Below, one piece after another: positions 1 to 8,663 of a stretch of DNA of 55,833 nt. The DNA lies in assembly GCA_947305775.1 (NCBI GenBank), contig CAMZEN010000013.1:1-55833 (forward strand), in the 5' to 3' direction. Each line of letters starts with the position of its first letter. The first letter of the stretch is position 1. The position numbers were made by a program, and so were the translations under genes. Under the pieces are notes generated by a model, which worked only from the letters and a program-made list of their open reading frames with translations, made no database searches and was not told the origin of the DNA. The DNA comes from an uncultured Verrucomicrobiota bacterium. GTDB lineage: Bacteria > Verrucomicrobiota > Kiritimatiellia > RFP12 > UBA1067.

Positions 1-1231
1 TCACCCAGAAAGGACGGCCCGGAATGTTAGGCCCGTCAATCAGCCACCCAGTTACATTAATTTGGGGATTAAGCCATGATTTAGGCCGCTCTTTATGACC
101 CCTTGCCATAAAGTCTACGTGATACTGTATACCGCGCTCTTTAAGTTGCCTATCAAGCTCCTCGAATAGCGGCAACCGATAGGGGCTGGGAATATTCATT
201 ACAGAAACAAATCGCTTCATAGGTTCAACCTTAGCACCAATCCTCTTAAGGAACTTCTTTTCGTGCCATACACGTATCGGCTTCCAATAGCAATGCGCCC
301 TAAGCCACATCACAATAGCCTTTTTCACGAAAACGAAAAGAGTGCACTTGCCTAGAACATCTGCATGTTCATTGGCATATAACCATTTGTCTTTTAATCC
401 ATATGGCGATTTGCGACGCCAGATATTCGTCCACTGGCCTCGCACTATATCCGCTTCGCTTGTCTCGTCATACCATCCCAAGCCATACTTCTCCAGCGCT
501 TCGTATGCCCCTGGCGTCGCCTCCTTGTAATCACGCCATGCCTTGGTACACGCCCTAGTACCTTCCACATAAGTTGGCTTATAGGTCGACAGCAAAGATC
601 CGTCGTAGCGATAGTAGATATAACCCTCATACGCAACCGTAACCCACTTCGCCTTCTCACGAACAAGGCGAACATTAAATATCGCATCTTCACAAGGAAC
701 TCCTGTCGGATCAAACCTGAATTCATGCTCATCCAGGAACGACTTACGAAACACCTTGTTCCAAGAGTAATAGAAAAGTCTTCGCTTGACAAGATATCCG
801 ACGTCAGAAGGAGTCAACTCGCCGTAATATTTATCATCAGGCACATCATGAACAACAAACCCGTCATTGACATAAACACCCCTAACACCATAAACAGCGA
901 CATCTGCACCATGTGTCTCCAAAGCATCAATACACCGCGAATATGCCTCTGTCCTCACTTCGTCATCAGAATCCACAAATGTTACGAACCTCCCTTTCGC
1001 GACACCAAGCCCGGTATTCCGCGCTGTAGGCAAGCCACTATTCTTATCATGCCTAATAACAGTTGCAATCTTAGACGAAAACCAATCCCTTTGCACTGGC
1101 ACATCAGACCCATCATCGACAACAATGATTTCATCTTCATCCGTCAACGCCTTGTCAAGAGATGCGATGCACCTTACCCACCACTCCCTGCGTGTATTAT
1201 AACCTGGAACAATTACACTAAGTCTTGTCAT
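1..1231 (-). CDS. GT2 glycosyltransferase, partial, with an apparent GT4-like domain fused at its C-terminus
   Basis: The frame is open from an ATG at 1231 to the left edge, so the 3' end lies outside the window. The N-terminal part is a GT-A family 2 glycosyltransferase: an IVPGYN strand, DDGS at residues 39-42, ARNTGLG near 70 and the metal-binding DSDD at 87-90. Around residue 338 a second N-terminus appears in the same frame (MKRFVSVMNIPSPYRLPLF), which resembles the start of GT-B (GT4) glycosyltransferases. I checked this part codon by codon and found no stop between the two. The ATG overlaps the upstream gene's stop as ATGA. Either this is a bifunctional enzyme or a stop codon has been lost between two genes. 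The GT2 call is firm; the fusion is from sequence, but the rest of domain two is not visible. Confidence 0.85.
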   Translation of the reverse strand, partial: MTRLSVIVPGYNTRREWWVRCIASLDKALTDEDEIIVVDDGSDVPVQRDWFSSKIATVIRHDKNSGLPTARNTGLGVAKGRFVTFVDSDDEVRTEAYSRCIDALETHGADVAVYGVRGVYVNDGFVVHDVPDDKYYGELTPSDVGYLVKRRLFYYSWNKVFRKSFLDEHEFRFDPTGVPCEDAIFNVRLVREKAKWVTVAYEGYIYYRYDGSLLSTYKPTYVEGTRACTKAWRDYKEATPGAYEALEKYGLGWYDETSEADIVRGQWTNIWRRKSPYGLKDKWLYANEHADVLGKCTLFVFVKKAIVMWLRAHCYWKPIRVWHEKKFLKRIGAKVEPMKRFVSVMNIPSPYRLPLFEELDRQLKERGIQYHVDFMARGHKERPKSWLNPQINVTGWLIDGPNIPGRPFWV

Positions 1232-2235
1232 CTTTTAAATCTCCTCACTACACTTTCAATCGAGACCATAATCTTTATAAGCCATATCTGACCAGTTCTA
1301 TCCCACCACCACATGGGAATCCGATATCGAAACTGCTGAATGCTTGAGCTGTCGAACATGCCAAAGTCTTTGAGCCGTCCATAAGCCGCGTAAATTTCGC
1401 AACGCCCATTATCATTGCGATCTCTCATCCTCACCCAATCAATAATGTCACACTCGCAATGCATCCTAACACGTTGCCGCATCGCCTCATAAACAGGTGC
1501 GCTCATCTGCCCTTTACCAAAACATGCTTCCGACATTAACCTACGCACCATATCAAGAAATGAAACACACTCGCCAGACGTCTTTGTGGAATGCATTGCA
1601 GAACCATCAATCTGCCTATACGCATATGCCTGTGCTTCGCTCTGCACGACACGACCAACTCGCGTAGCTATTCGCGCACACACAGGAAACTCTTCTTTGA
1701 CTCGAATTCCAGGCACAAACCTGTTTCCTTCAAAGAGTGCCCTCTTCGCGACGAATGTCCACATCATCCCACCAGGCATAAGAACATCCCAACACCACTT
1801 CTTTGCCGCATCACCATCAAATACGCCATACGCCTCATTCCGAACAAATCCATAATTACCGTCAAAACCGACGCCTACAAATCTAGTTCCAAACCTAATC
1901 AAATCAGGATTTTCGCCCTCAACAATTCGTTTCGCCTCCTCCAACCGCCATGGAGCATATTCATCATCTGCATCAAGCCATGTTATCCATTCGCCTTTCG
2001 CCGCATCGAGCCCAATATTTCTAGCGACAGCAACTCCCTCGTTAGTCGTATGAATTATTTTGAACCGGCTATCCTTTGCCGCATATTCATCAAGAATTGC
2101 CCCGCTACCGTCAACCGAGCCATCGTCCACGCAGATGCATTCCCAGTCCTGCACAGTCTGCGCTATGACAGAGTCGAGACACTGACGAAGAAAGCGCTCC
2201 GCATTATATACGGGGATTATTATCGAGAATGTCAT
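1228..2235 (-). CDS. GT2 family glycosyltransferase
   Basis: A 335-residue GT-A fold enzyme that should transfer a sugar from a nucleotide donor onto a growing repeat unit at the inner membrane face. Visible motifs are SIIIPVYNAERFL at the N-terminus, the nucleotide-binding DDGS at residues 37-40, VARNIGLDAAKGEW, and the metal-binding DADD at 88-91. The C-terminal third is variable, as usual in this family, so donor and acceptor cannot be read. The start overlaps the previous gene's stop (ATGA) and its stop overlaps the next start the same way, so it is translationally coupled inside the polysaccharide operon. Confidence 0.93.
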   Translation of the reverse strand: MTFSIIIPVYNAERFLRQCLDSVIAQTVQDWECICVDDGSVDGSGAILDEYAAKDSRFKIIHTTNEGVAVARNIGLDAAKGEWITWLDADDEYAPWRLEEAKRIVEGENPDLIRFGTRFVGVGFDGNYGFVRNEAYGVFDGDAAKKWCWDVLMPGGMMWTFVAKRALFEGNRFVPGIRVKEEFPVCARIATRVGRVVQSEAQAYAYRQIDGSAMHSTKTSGECVSFLDMVRRLMSEACFGKGQMSAPVYEAMRQRVRMHCECDIIDWVRMRDRNDNGRCEIYAAYGRLKDFGMFDSSSIQQFRYRIPMWWWDRTGQIWLIKIMVSIESVVRRFKR

Positions 2236-3257
2236 CTCTTAAACTTAAGCAATCTCTGCAAACAGGTGATGCTTTGCAACAAGACTACCAACAGCGGCAC
2301 AGGGACTCGTCTCGCTATCTCTAAAAGCAACCTGCCCCGCGCCAATCGCTCCCTGTTCTGATTTAACATATTTAAGACATCACCAAGCCCGTCTACGCTA
2401 AGAATCGCTGCCATATTCTCATATCGGCAAGACAACTTGGAAACTGGGGCTGTAGCCGCCGTTATCAAAGCATTCTGCATATTCTTGACGAACCATTTTG
2501 CATTCAGCAAAGCCGCAGCATCCTCATTTATCCCATAACGAGGTAGCCATAACTTTCGTATCCGATATGCCTCTTGAAATTCCGCAAGCCGCCGCAGAGA
2601 AAAGTTCCTCACGGAGCTTCCCTCATTTATGATATACCTGTAGAGCCCCTTATGTAAAACGCCAACCCGATTCACATTGCATAATAACTGAAGATTATAA
2701 ATCATATCTTCAAATGCCGTTACTTGCTCCACAGCACTGAAAGTAGAGAAATCATATTGATTGCGATATAACTTACCCCACATAGTTACCTGGTCGCCTC
2801 CAGCAAGCAATGAATCATAGAGGAACCCATTGATGACATCACTACGCGAAAGATATAATTCATTAGGTGCGCCAAGTTCCGCTGCCCCAGCATGATCACA
2901 TTGTGCAACATCAAGATTATTATCTTGCAGAAATTTTAAGAGCTCTTCCAAGAGAGTGGGCTCAGCTACATCATCTTGATCAACAAAAGCAAAGAATGGC
3001 GCCTTGGTAACTCTTAAGGCAGACAACCTGGCGTGATAACACCCTTCATTTGTTTTATGGATGACTCGAATGCGAGCATCTTGTCTAGCATAGTTATCTA
3101 TTATTGCACCAGACTCGTCTGGCGAGCCATCATCCACGAGCCACAACTCAAAATCATTATATGTCTGCGATAAAACCGAGTCTATCGCGGCACCGAGTGT
3201 TTTTGCTCCGCGGTATACCGGGATTATAACCGCTATTGTTGCGCTAGAACTGGACAT
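2232..3257 (-). CDS. GT2 family glycosyltransferase
   Basis: A 341-residue GT2 enzyme starting at MSSSSATIAVIIPVYRG. An in-frame ATG lies upstream at 3317, but the preceding gene ends at 3259, two bases before this ATG, so 3257 fits the tight spacing of the operon. DDGS is at residues 42-45 and the DxD equivalent is DQDD at 93-96, a common variant. The C-terminus ends in a short hydrophobic stretch followed by basic residues, which may associate with the membrane. Substrate is unknown. Confidence 0.9.
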   Translation of the reverse strand: MSSSSATIAVIIPVYRGAKTLGAAIDSVLSQTYNDFELWLVDDGSPDESGAIIDNYARQDARIRVIHKTNEGCYHARLSALRVTKAPFFAFVDQDDVAEPTLLEELLKFLQDNNLDVAQCDHAGAAELGAPNELYLSRSDVINGFLYDSLLAGGDQVTMWGKLYRNQYDFSTFSAVEQVTAFEDMIYNLQLLCNVNRVGVLHKGLYRYIINEGSSVRNFSLRRLAEFQEAYRIRKLWLPRYGINEDAAALLNAKWFVKNMQNALITAATAPVSKLSCRYENMAAILSVDGLGDVLNMLNQNRERLARGRLLLEIARRVPVPLLVVLLQSITCLQRLLKFKR

Positions 3258-3258
3258 T

Positions 3259-4146
3259 TTACAATTCATCCAAGTGATTCTCCATCTTTTCATATTGAAT
3301 ACCGACAACAGAATCAAGCTTGCCAGAATTCAACGATATATTACCCATCTCAACATTGTCAGCATACTCTGGCCATGGCAACAAGGCATATGAGCCACCA
3401 AACCGAGACACCATCATCTCGGCAACCTCCTTTAGCGAGTAGTCACATCCGCCAACATTATATGGACCAGATGGAACTGGCCTCGTACATATCTTCTCAA
3501 CAATCCTGCACAAATCTTCGATATAGGTATATGTCTTCCTTATTGATCCATCACCCCAGATCGTTATTGGCTTGCCTTGCTTCAATTGGGTCATGAAGAA
3601 GCCTATTGTCCCATATGAATACTCTTTTGAGAGAAGGTTCCCATAAGGCACGCATATCCTAAGTGCAACATACACAACGCCATACCTCGCATGATATGCG
3701 GAAAGGAGCTCTTCACATGCCGTCTTGGTAGCGGCATATACAGAGCGCGCACAACGCTCCGACATTTCAGACACCTCGCCACCACCATTATACACAAGTC
3801 GGGACGATGGGAATATGACATTCGGAGATTCTTTGCCAAAATCTTTGAGTCTCTCCAACAAGCCCAATAAACCTATAACATTTATGCCGACAAAAGATCT
3901 TGAAGCCTTAAAGCTTGCTTCCACGCCACTTCTACCAGCAAGAAATATTACGGAAGAATATCGCGATGCATCAAATGTATCCCAAAAACGTTCATCTGTC
4001 ACATCACACTTGAAGTATTCGACTGTATTTACAGTGCCTTCATCTTGAATATCAAAGCCCACGCAGCAGATGCCACAACGGTCCAACCAATGAGCCAAAT
4101 GCCGACCTAAATATCCATTTACTCCAAATATCGCTACCTTATTCAT
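3259..4146 (-). CDS. NAD-dependent epimerase/dehydratase (extended SDR)
   Basis: A 295-residue extended short-chain dehydrogenase/reductase acting on nucleotide sugars. The Rossmann motif GVNGYLG is at residues 8-14, a serine pair lies in FPSSRLVY near 114, and the catalytic YxxxK is Y137-K141 (YAATK). The ICVPYG and YTYIEDL segments typical of GalE/RmlB-like enzymes follow. It probably supplies a modified sugar donor for neighbouring transferases. Whether it is a 4-epimerase, dehydratase or reductase cannot be decided by eye. It is ATGA-coupled to the upstream acyltransferase gene. Confidence 0.9.
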   Translation of the reverse strand: MNKVAIFGVNGYLGRHLAHWLDRCGICCVGFDIQDEGTVNTVEYFKCDVTDERFWDTFDASRYSSVIFLAGRSGVEASFKASRSFVGINVIGLLGLLERLKDFGKESPNVIFPSSRLVYNGGGEVSEMSERCARSVYAATKTACEELLSAYHARYGVVYVALRICVPYGNLLSKEYSYGTIGFFMTQLKQGKPITIWGDGSIRKTYTYIEDLCRIVEKICTRPVPSGPYNVGGCDYSLKEVAEMMVSRFGGSYALLPWPEYADNVEMGNISLNSGKLDSVVGIQYEKMENHLDEL

Positions 4147-5153
4147 TTATCAGACTCCCATTTTGAGACTTTTTGTGAACTAAACCTTGCTATTGCCCTT
4201 CTACCGCTATCCATAATCAATGTCACAACAAACACTATAAAACCACCCACAATTACAGCATAAACCCTATGCATTTGTATTGGCGCAATCCATTTATCGA
4301 ACAAAAGCAATGTACGATTAAATATAGGGCCGGAAATAGTTGGATTGCCTCCCGAATGCAACAAATACACCATAAACACTGACGGAGCGCAAAAAGCACA
4401 AAGCCTCTGCAGCCATTTCGGGAACTCGGTCTTCAGAAATATCATGAACATCATTGCTCCCATAATGAGCACCCATGGCGAATTATAGTCTCCAGCATCT
4501 GCAAGATTTGCCCTGCACCAGGGGCTCACCACCGTCGCTCCGACGAAAAGGACATGAAAGCACTGTGCCATCAGAAAGATGCAAATAGCCTTCCTTCGCG
4601 AAATGGATGCAAACCACTCCATTCTCTTTAACACATAGGCCGAGACATAGATAAACAACATGGTGTTAAATGAATGTCCAAACCAACCGGGAACGGCAAG
4701 CTCGACAATTGGGAGCCAAGAGAGCAGCATTGCAACAGCATACGCTCCCCACGCAGACCGTAAAGCCGACATGGATTTCCGCTCTATCGCAATAAGGCCC
4801 TCATTTATAATTGGCGCTACAAGCATAAGGGCAAGATAGGAATTACCGAACCAACCCATCGAAAAGCTATAATGCCACCTTCCGATGGCCAATGGAGACA
4901 GCAGAAACAACACAATTGACGCATACAACCCCATACCAAGAAACTTGCCGATGCGTCCCCACGAAAACTTGATCCCGTACCAACCCGAAATAAAGACAAA
5001 GGCATTTGTTGCCCAATAAAGCAACCATGCGCCAAACTTCACATCATGGTTTTGTCCGTCAACGGCAAACGGTCCATTGTTGCAGCCGTGATACACAACC
5101 ACGACAAGCATCAAGAAGCAACGCAAGACCTCTATGTTAAGATTGCGTTTCAC
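4143..5153 (-). CDS. Membrane acyltransferase (acyltransferase_3 family)
   Basis: A polytopic inner-membrane protein of about 336 residues with roughly ten hydrophobic segments. Near the N-terminus is NIEVLRCFLMLVVVVYHGC, where the His of the family's first helix (YHG) is visible. Members move acetyl or succinyl groups onto exported sugars. I place the start at a GTG whose last two bases overlap the preceding TGA (GTGA), like the other junctions here; an ATG 39 bases upstream would overlap the preceding gene by 43 bases. It likely O-acylates the polysaccharide. Confidence 0.85.
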   Translation of the reverse strand: MKRNLNIEVLRCFLMLVVVVYHGCNNGPFAVDGQNHDVKFGAWLLYWATNAFVFISGWYGIKFSWGRIGKFLGMGLYASIVLFLLSPLAIGRWHYSFSMGWFGNSYLALMLVAPIINEGLIAIERKSMSALRSAWGAYAVAMLLSWLPIVELAVPGWFGHSFNTMLFIYVSAYVLKRMEWFASISRRKAICIFLMAQCFHVLFVGATVVSPWCRANLADAGDYNSPWVLIMGAMMFMIFLKTEFPKWLQRLCAFCAPSVFMVYLLHSGGNPTISGPIFNRTLLLFDKWIAPIQMHRVYAVIVGGFIVFVVTLIMDSGRRAIARFSSQKVSKWESDK

Positions 5154-6139
5154 TTTATTATCCGTGCCATACCCATTTCCCAAAAGTCCCAAACGCCTTT
5201 ATGGCTTGTTTTGCACAGCATCCACTTGAGCCATCCAAGGCAATGGATGCGGTTCAGCCAATACAATACATTTCTGAGTCCACGATGGTAAACAATATTC
5301 CCAGCGCTCATATACTTCCGTAGGCTCTGCCAAACCGTAATCCCTCTTGCCTCTGCATTCATACGATGCCACAGCAAATCAAGGTCTCGCAAAAGCGAAG
5401 CCGCACCCTTCGGTACTTTCCATGGGATGGCACCGGCATAGTGGATAACCGCGCCTTCAGCAATCATATCAGGCGTTATGTATTGATGTATCCTCTGCCA
5501 ACAAAGCGAAACCAATTTTGTCTTGCCCTTCGTTGCAATGTACAAAACCGTTTGATCGTTGAACGGCGGCTTCAGCTTCAGAAGTGCAAAGCACCGTTTG
5601 TGCAAGGCATGCTCCCGAAAATACTTCAGGTTGAAGAACGTAAGCCCTGCACAAAAATAGTCGTCAGGCGAGAAATCGAAGCCATGTTCCTTGAGCCATT
5701 CACCATCTACATCCCATGTTGACTTTGCGCCGTCCCATGTACTTATTAAAGCGACATCCTCGCGGCGCTCAGCCCACAACTCCGCGATATCCCGCATCCA
5801 AAGAAAATCCACGTCGCAGTAAATGCAGTAATCAGCATCGTTCAACAAATCCGGCAGCAATAGCCGGGCGTATGTCATATGATTACCGTGCCACAAAAGA
5901 CAATCCTTGAACAGATCTCCAGTAATCGCAAACCGCCGGAACTCGCTTCTCTTATGATACCTTGCGACAACATTTTCAAGCAACGCAAAGTCCTCACCCT
6001 TTATCCCGCCGTCAAGGATGTTGAACCTTAAGACAACATCTTTGCTAGCATACTTGGCGATGCTGCACGCAGTCACGAACAGGCCACAGAAGTAACCCGC
6101 ATCAGAGGCAAGAGCGATCTCTATCTTTTCTCTCCCCAT
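5150..6139 (-). CDS. GT8 family glycosyltransferase
   Basis: A 329-residue protein with the GT8 pattern: IEIALASDAGYFCGLFVTACSI at the N-terminus, YARLLLPDLL before the strand that carries the metal-binding DVD at residues 109-111 (CDVDFLW), then a HYAGAIPWK segment close to the family's HF-G-KPW motif. Lipopolysaccharide glucosyl/galactosyltransferases (WaaJ/RfaJ type) are relatives. The start chosen is the ATG at 6139, 29 bases after the upstream stop; an ATG at 6226 would overlap that gene by 58 bases and adds a non-family extension. Donor sugar is unknown. Confidence 0.86.
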   Translation of the reverse strand: MGREKIEIALASDAGYFCGLFVTACSIAKYASKDVVLRFNILDGGIKGEDFALLENVVARYHKRSEFRRFAITGDLFKDCLLWHGNHMTYARLLLPDLLNDADYCIYCDVDFLWMRDIAELWAERREDVALISTWDGAKSTWDVDGEWLKEHGFDFSPDDYFCAGLTFFNLKYFREHALHKRCFALLKLKPPFNDQTVLYIATKGKTKLVSLCWQRIHQYITPDMIAEGAVIHYAGAIPWKVPKGAASLLRDLDLLWHRMNAEARGITVWQSLRKYMSAGNIVYHRGLRNVLYWLNRIHCLGWLKWMLCKTSHKGVWDFWEMGMARIIK

Positions 6140-6168
6140 TGCAAAATCTAACGCCAAGTCGCTAGTAG

Positions 6169-7386
6169 TTATTTTTTGATAAACTCGAGCAACTTCTCGC
6201 ACGAATGACCAGTCTGGTATTCGCAAGTTCTGGCGTAACCTGCAGCTGGTTCAAAACATGGTGCATTCAAATTATCTGCTACGGCCTTAAATAGTTCTTC
6301 TTCTGTCTTGACAAGTGGTCCAGGCACCATATCCTCCCAGCCGTCAAGCAGTCCCGAGCAGTTAAACAAGTAATCTTCAAGATCATACATGAAATTCAGG
6401 CATGGCCGTTTCATGACACCGAAATCCTGCCCTGCCCCAGAGTAGTCTGTTATGAGAATGTCGGTAATTAACAACAATTCATATACATCAACATATCTCT
6501 GCTTATCTGCAGAAATCGGCAATGAACATATCGACGCTCCAACTGTTGGAAATTCCTCAAGCGTCCTAGGATGATGCTTTTCTATTATCACGGCTTTGTT
6601 GCTGGATAGCATTTCTCGCCATGCCTTCTGGTGGTCTTTATCGAGTCCGTAGAAAGAAAAAACCTTCTTCCCCTCTTTGCGAAAAGTTGGTAAATATGTG
6701 ATAATCCTGACCTCAGGATTGAAACCAAACAGTTCAGAATACTTCTTTCGCAGACAATCTTTCAAAGTCTCGTTTGCTTGATTGCAAATAAGATAGTCGT
6801 TTGTTGGAGTTCCGATTCTATAAATCCTGTCGGCTGAAAAGTAATCCTTATCGCAGCGAAGAAGTTTCTCGACATCGCGTTCGCTACCAACAGTAACCCA
6901 TGGTTTCTTATGAAGAGTAAGCCGTCTTACCAGAAATCCGAAAAAAGACGCCTTGCGAGAAGCAACATTTCCCATCTTGTTGCCACCCTGCTTTATGCTA
7001 TACCCATGCCAAGTATTAATCAATTTGGCTCTACCTTCTAATGGCCAGGTCGTTAAATCCCACTCAATTGAGATACAACAAACCCATACCCCAGCCCTCA
7101 ATAACGATAGTGCTGCGTTTAAGCTTCCCTTCAGCCGAAATTGTAGCCTTGGCGAAACTGGCAGCTTCTCACGTACCAAATAATTGCCAATCCAAACGAT
7201 TCTCAAATCACTATTCTCAAGGAGATACTCGGTAAGATATCGCGGATTATCTCCATAACTCTTGCCCATCCAGGCACCAATAGCGATGAGCTTCTTGTCC
7301 CTTGGCCATAACCATGCTATTGGTTTGACAATCTGCTTCAGCAACACTAATACTGTTTTGTTATAAATGTAGCCAATCGATCTCAT
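6169..7386 (-). CDS. CDP-glycerol:glycerophosphate glycerophosphotransferase family (TagB/TagF-like)
   Basis: A 405-residue protein of the CDP-glycerol glycerophosphotransferase family, which adds glycerol-phosphate (or a related polyol phosphate) from CDP-glycerol to a lipid-linked glycan. Family signatures are WHGYSIKQGG around residue 125, TYLPTFRKEG, the IIEKHHPR motif and ITDYSGAGQDF near the C-terminus. It is ATGA-coupled to a GDPD-like gene and a TagD-like cytidylyltransferase, giving a coherent CDP-glycerol module. In a Gram-negative this suggests glycerol-phosphate decoration of the surface polysaccharide rather than a wall teichoic acid. Confidence 0.9.
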   Translation of the reverse strand: MRSIGYIYNKTVLVLLKQIVKPIAWLWPRDKKLIAIGAWMGKSYGDNPRYLTEYLLENSDLRIVWIGNYLVREKLPVSPRLQFRLKGSLNAALSLLRAGVWVCCISIEWDLTTWPLEGRAKLINTWHGYSIKQGGNKMGNVASRKASFFGFLVRRLTLHKKPWVTVGSERDVEKLLRCDKDYFSADRIYRIGTPTNDYLICNQANETLKDCLRKKYSELFGFNPEVRIITYLPTFRKEGKKVFSFYGLDKDHQKAWREMLSSNKAVIIEKHHPRTLEEFPTVGASICSLPISADKQRYVDVYELLLITDILITDYSGAGQDFGVMKRPCLNFMYDLEDYLFNCSGLLDGWEDMVPGPLVKTEEELFKAVADNLNAPCFEPAAGYARTCEYQTGHSCEKLLEFIKK

Positions 7387-8234
7387 AAGCCAAAATCAGC
7401 CGGTGTTAGCAACCGAGTATTGAAAACGTCCACTCCAACAGATATCCATTCTTTGGCGCGATCAACCGTATCAACCCCTGCGACCGAAACATGGATTCCT
7501 GCATCTCTCATCCCCTTTATAAAAGAACACGTGCTTTCCGTAATTTCATTGTCGCCTATAGATACGGACCTTATACCGCAAGCCGACATTACGCGCGTCA
7601 TGTAAGGAATCCGCCAGAGATTGTCTGCACTGTCTATTGCAGTCCACCCAGAAAGATGCAATGAGGCAAAACCGTCTGCACGCCTCGCCAGCTTAGTAGC
7701 CGTATCAAGCCCAAATATCTGGTAAATAACCCTGCCTCTCATCACAGTAGATGCATTGGCCATTATGTATTCAGGCAACTCGCGCGATACCCATTCGTCG
7801 CTCATCGCGTGAGGATCCAGCGAGACATATCCATCAAAGCCGTCGTACGCCTCAAAAAACTCTTTCAACGTCAGCGGCGTGTAGCACCCATCCAAAGGGG
7901 CACTTTTGAATTCTGCAAGAGTTGGTGTTTTGCCATATTCATCAGCGCTGCCGCCTGGATTGAATTGATGAGACAACACTGGCACGCCATCGCTAGTAAG
8001 TGCCACGTCTAATTCTAGCACCTTAAGCCCGTGTGCAATCGAGTCGTCAATAGCTTCCTTGGAATTACCATACTTGTGCAATCTTCCGCCGCCAGCGTAT
8101 GCCCAGAGAACCGGTTTTGGTGCAGAATACCACGCACCTGTCTCGTCACGTAGCGTCTTCGGCTTAAACAAACAACACCAAAGTTTGAACTTTGATTTGG
8201 AAAGCAGCCGCCTTACTCGCCTGTAGAGCGTCAC
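7383..8234 (-). CDS. Glycerophosphodiester phosphodiesterase-like protein, first catalytic His apparently replaced
   Basis: A 283-residue GDPD-fold (TIM-barrel) protein. The family elements LKVLELDVALTSDGVPVLSH are present, with the metal-binding E-x-D and the second histidine. At the first motif, where active enzymes have HRG, this protein reads AYAGGG, so the general-base His seems lost, and the usual HD pair is HQ. It may be inactive, or act on a different phosphodiester in the glycerol-phosphate branch. The start is GTG, overlapping the upstream TGA as GTGA. An N-terminal stretch of about 45 basic/hydrophobic residues precedes the domain. Confidence 0.82.
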   Translation of the reverse strand: MTLYRRVRRLLSKSKFKLWCCLFKPKTLRDETGAWYSAPKPVLWAYAGGGRLHKYGNSKEAIDDSIAHGLKVLELDVALTSDGVPVLSHQFNPGGSADEYGKTPTLAEFKSAPLDGCYTPLTLKEFFEAYDGFDGYVSLDPHAMSDEWVSRELPEYIMANASTVMRGRVIYQIFGLDTATKLARRADGFASLHLSGWTAIDSADNLWRIPYMTRVMSACGIRSVSIGDNEITESTCSFIKGMRDAGIHVSVAGVDTVDRAKEWISVGVDVFNTRLLTPADFGL

Positions 8235-8644
8235 TTGCCTGCACCTTCACGTAATTGCGAACTTGATATACCCTCGGTGCGAGTGAGTCGTACCACTTCT
8301 TTTCCTGTTGCTTCACACCATGCAACAGCACGCTGGAAACCTGCGTGTACTTGGTCAGCACCTATCGCGAACACGTCGAAATCTATACCCTTTATCGACT
8401 CGTCGATATCCTTATATGGCACAACCTTATCCACATACCTCAACGCCGACACCATCTTCTTACGTGTCTCCCAATCATAAACAAGTTTTGCTTGTGGCTT
8501 GTACTTGGTCACTATTGTGTCTTCTTGAATCGCAACGGTAAGATTCCCTCCTTTGCCAGCAAGTTCTTTTGCCCTACGGAACAATTCAAAATGCCCAAAA
8601 TGCAGCAAATCAAAAACGCCAACTGTCAATACGATTTTGTTCAT
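8231..8644 (-). CDS. tagD: Glycerol-3-phosphate cytidylyltransferase family (TagD-like)
   Basis: A 137-residue nucleotidyltransferase that would make CDP-glycerol from CTP and sn-glycerol 3-phosphate in the cytoplasm. The HxGH motif is HFGH at residues 15-18 after GVFDLLHF, and the second signature RTEGISSS begins at residue 122. The length is normal for TagD. The substrate could also be ethanolamine phosphate or another polyol phosphate, but the TagB/TagF-like gene two positions downstream favours glycerol. The gene symbol is by family, not by proven function. Confidence 0.88.
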   Translation of the reverse strand: MNKIVLTVGVFDLLHFGHFELFRRAKELAGKGGNLTVAIQEDTIVTKYKPQAKLVYDWETRKKMVSALRYVDKVVPYKDIDESIKGIDFDVFAIGADQVHAGFQRAVAWCEATGKEVVRLTRTEGISSSQLREGAGK

Positions 8645-8663
8645 TATACCTACCTTTCGATTG

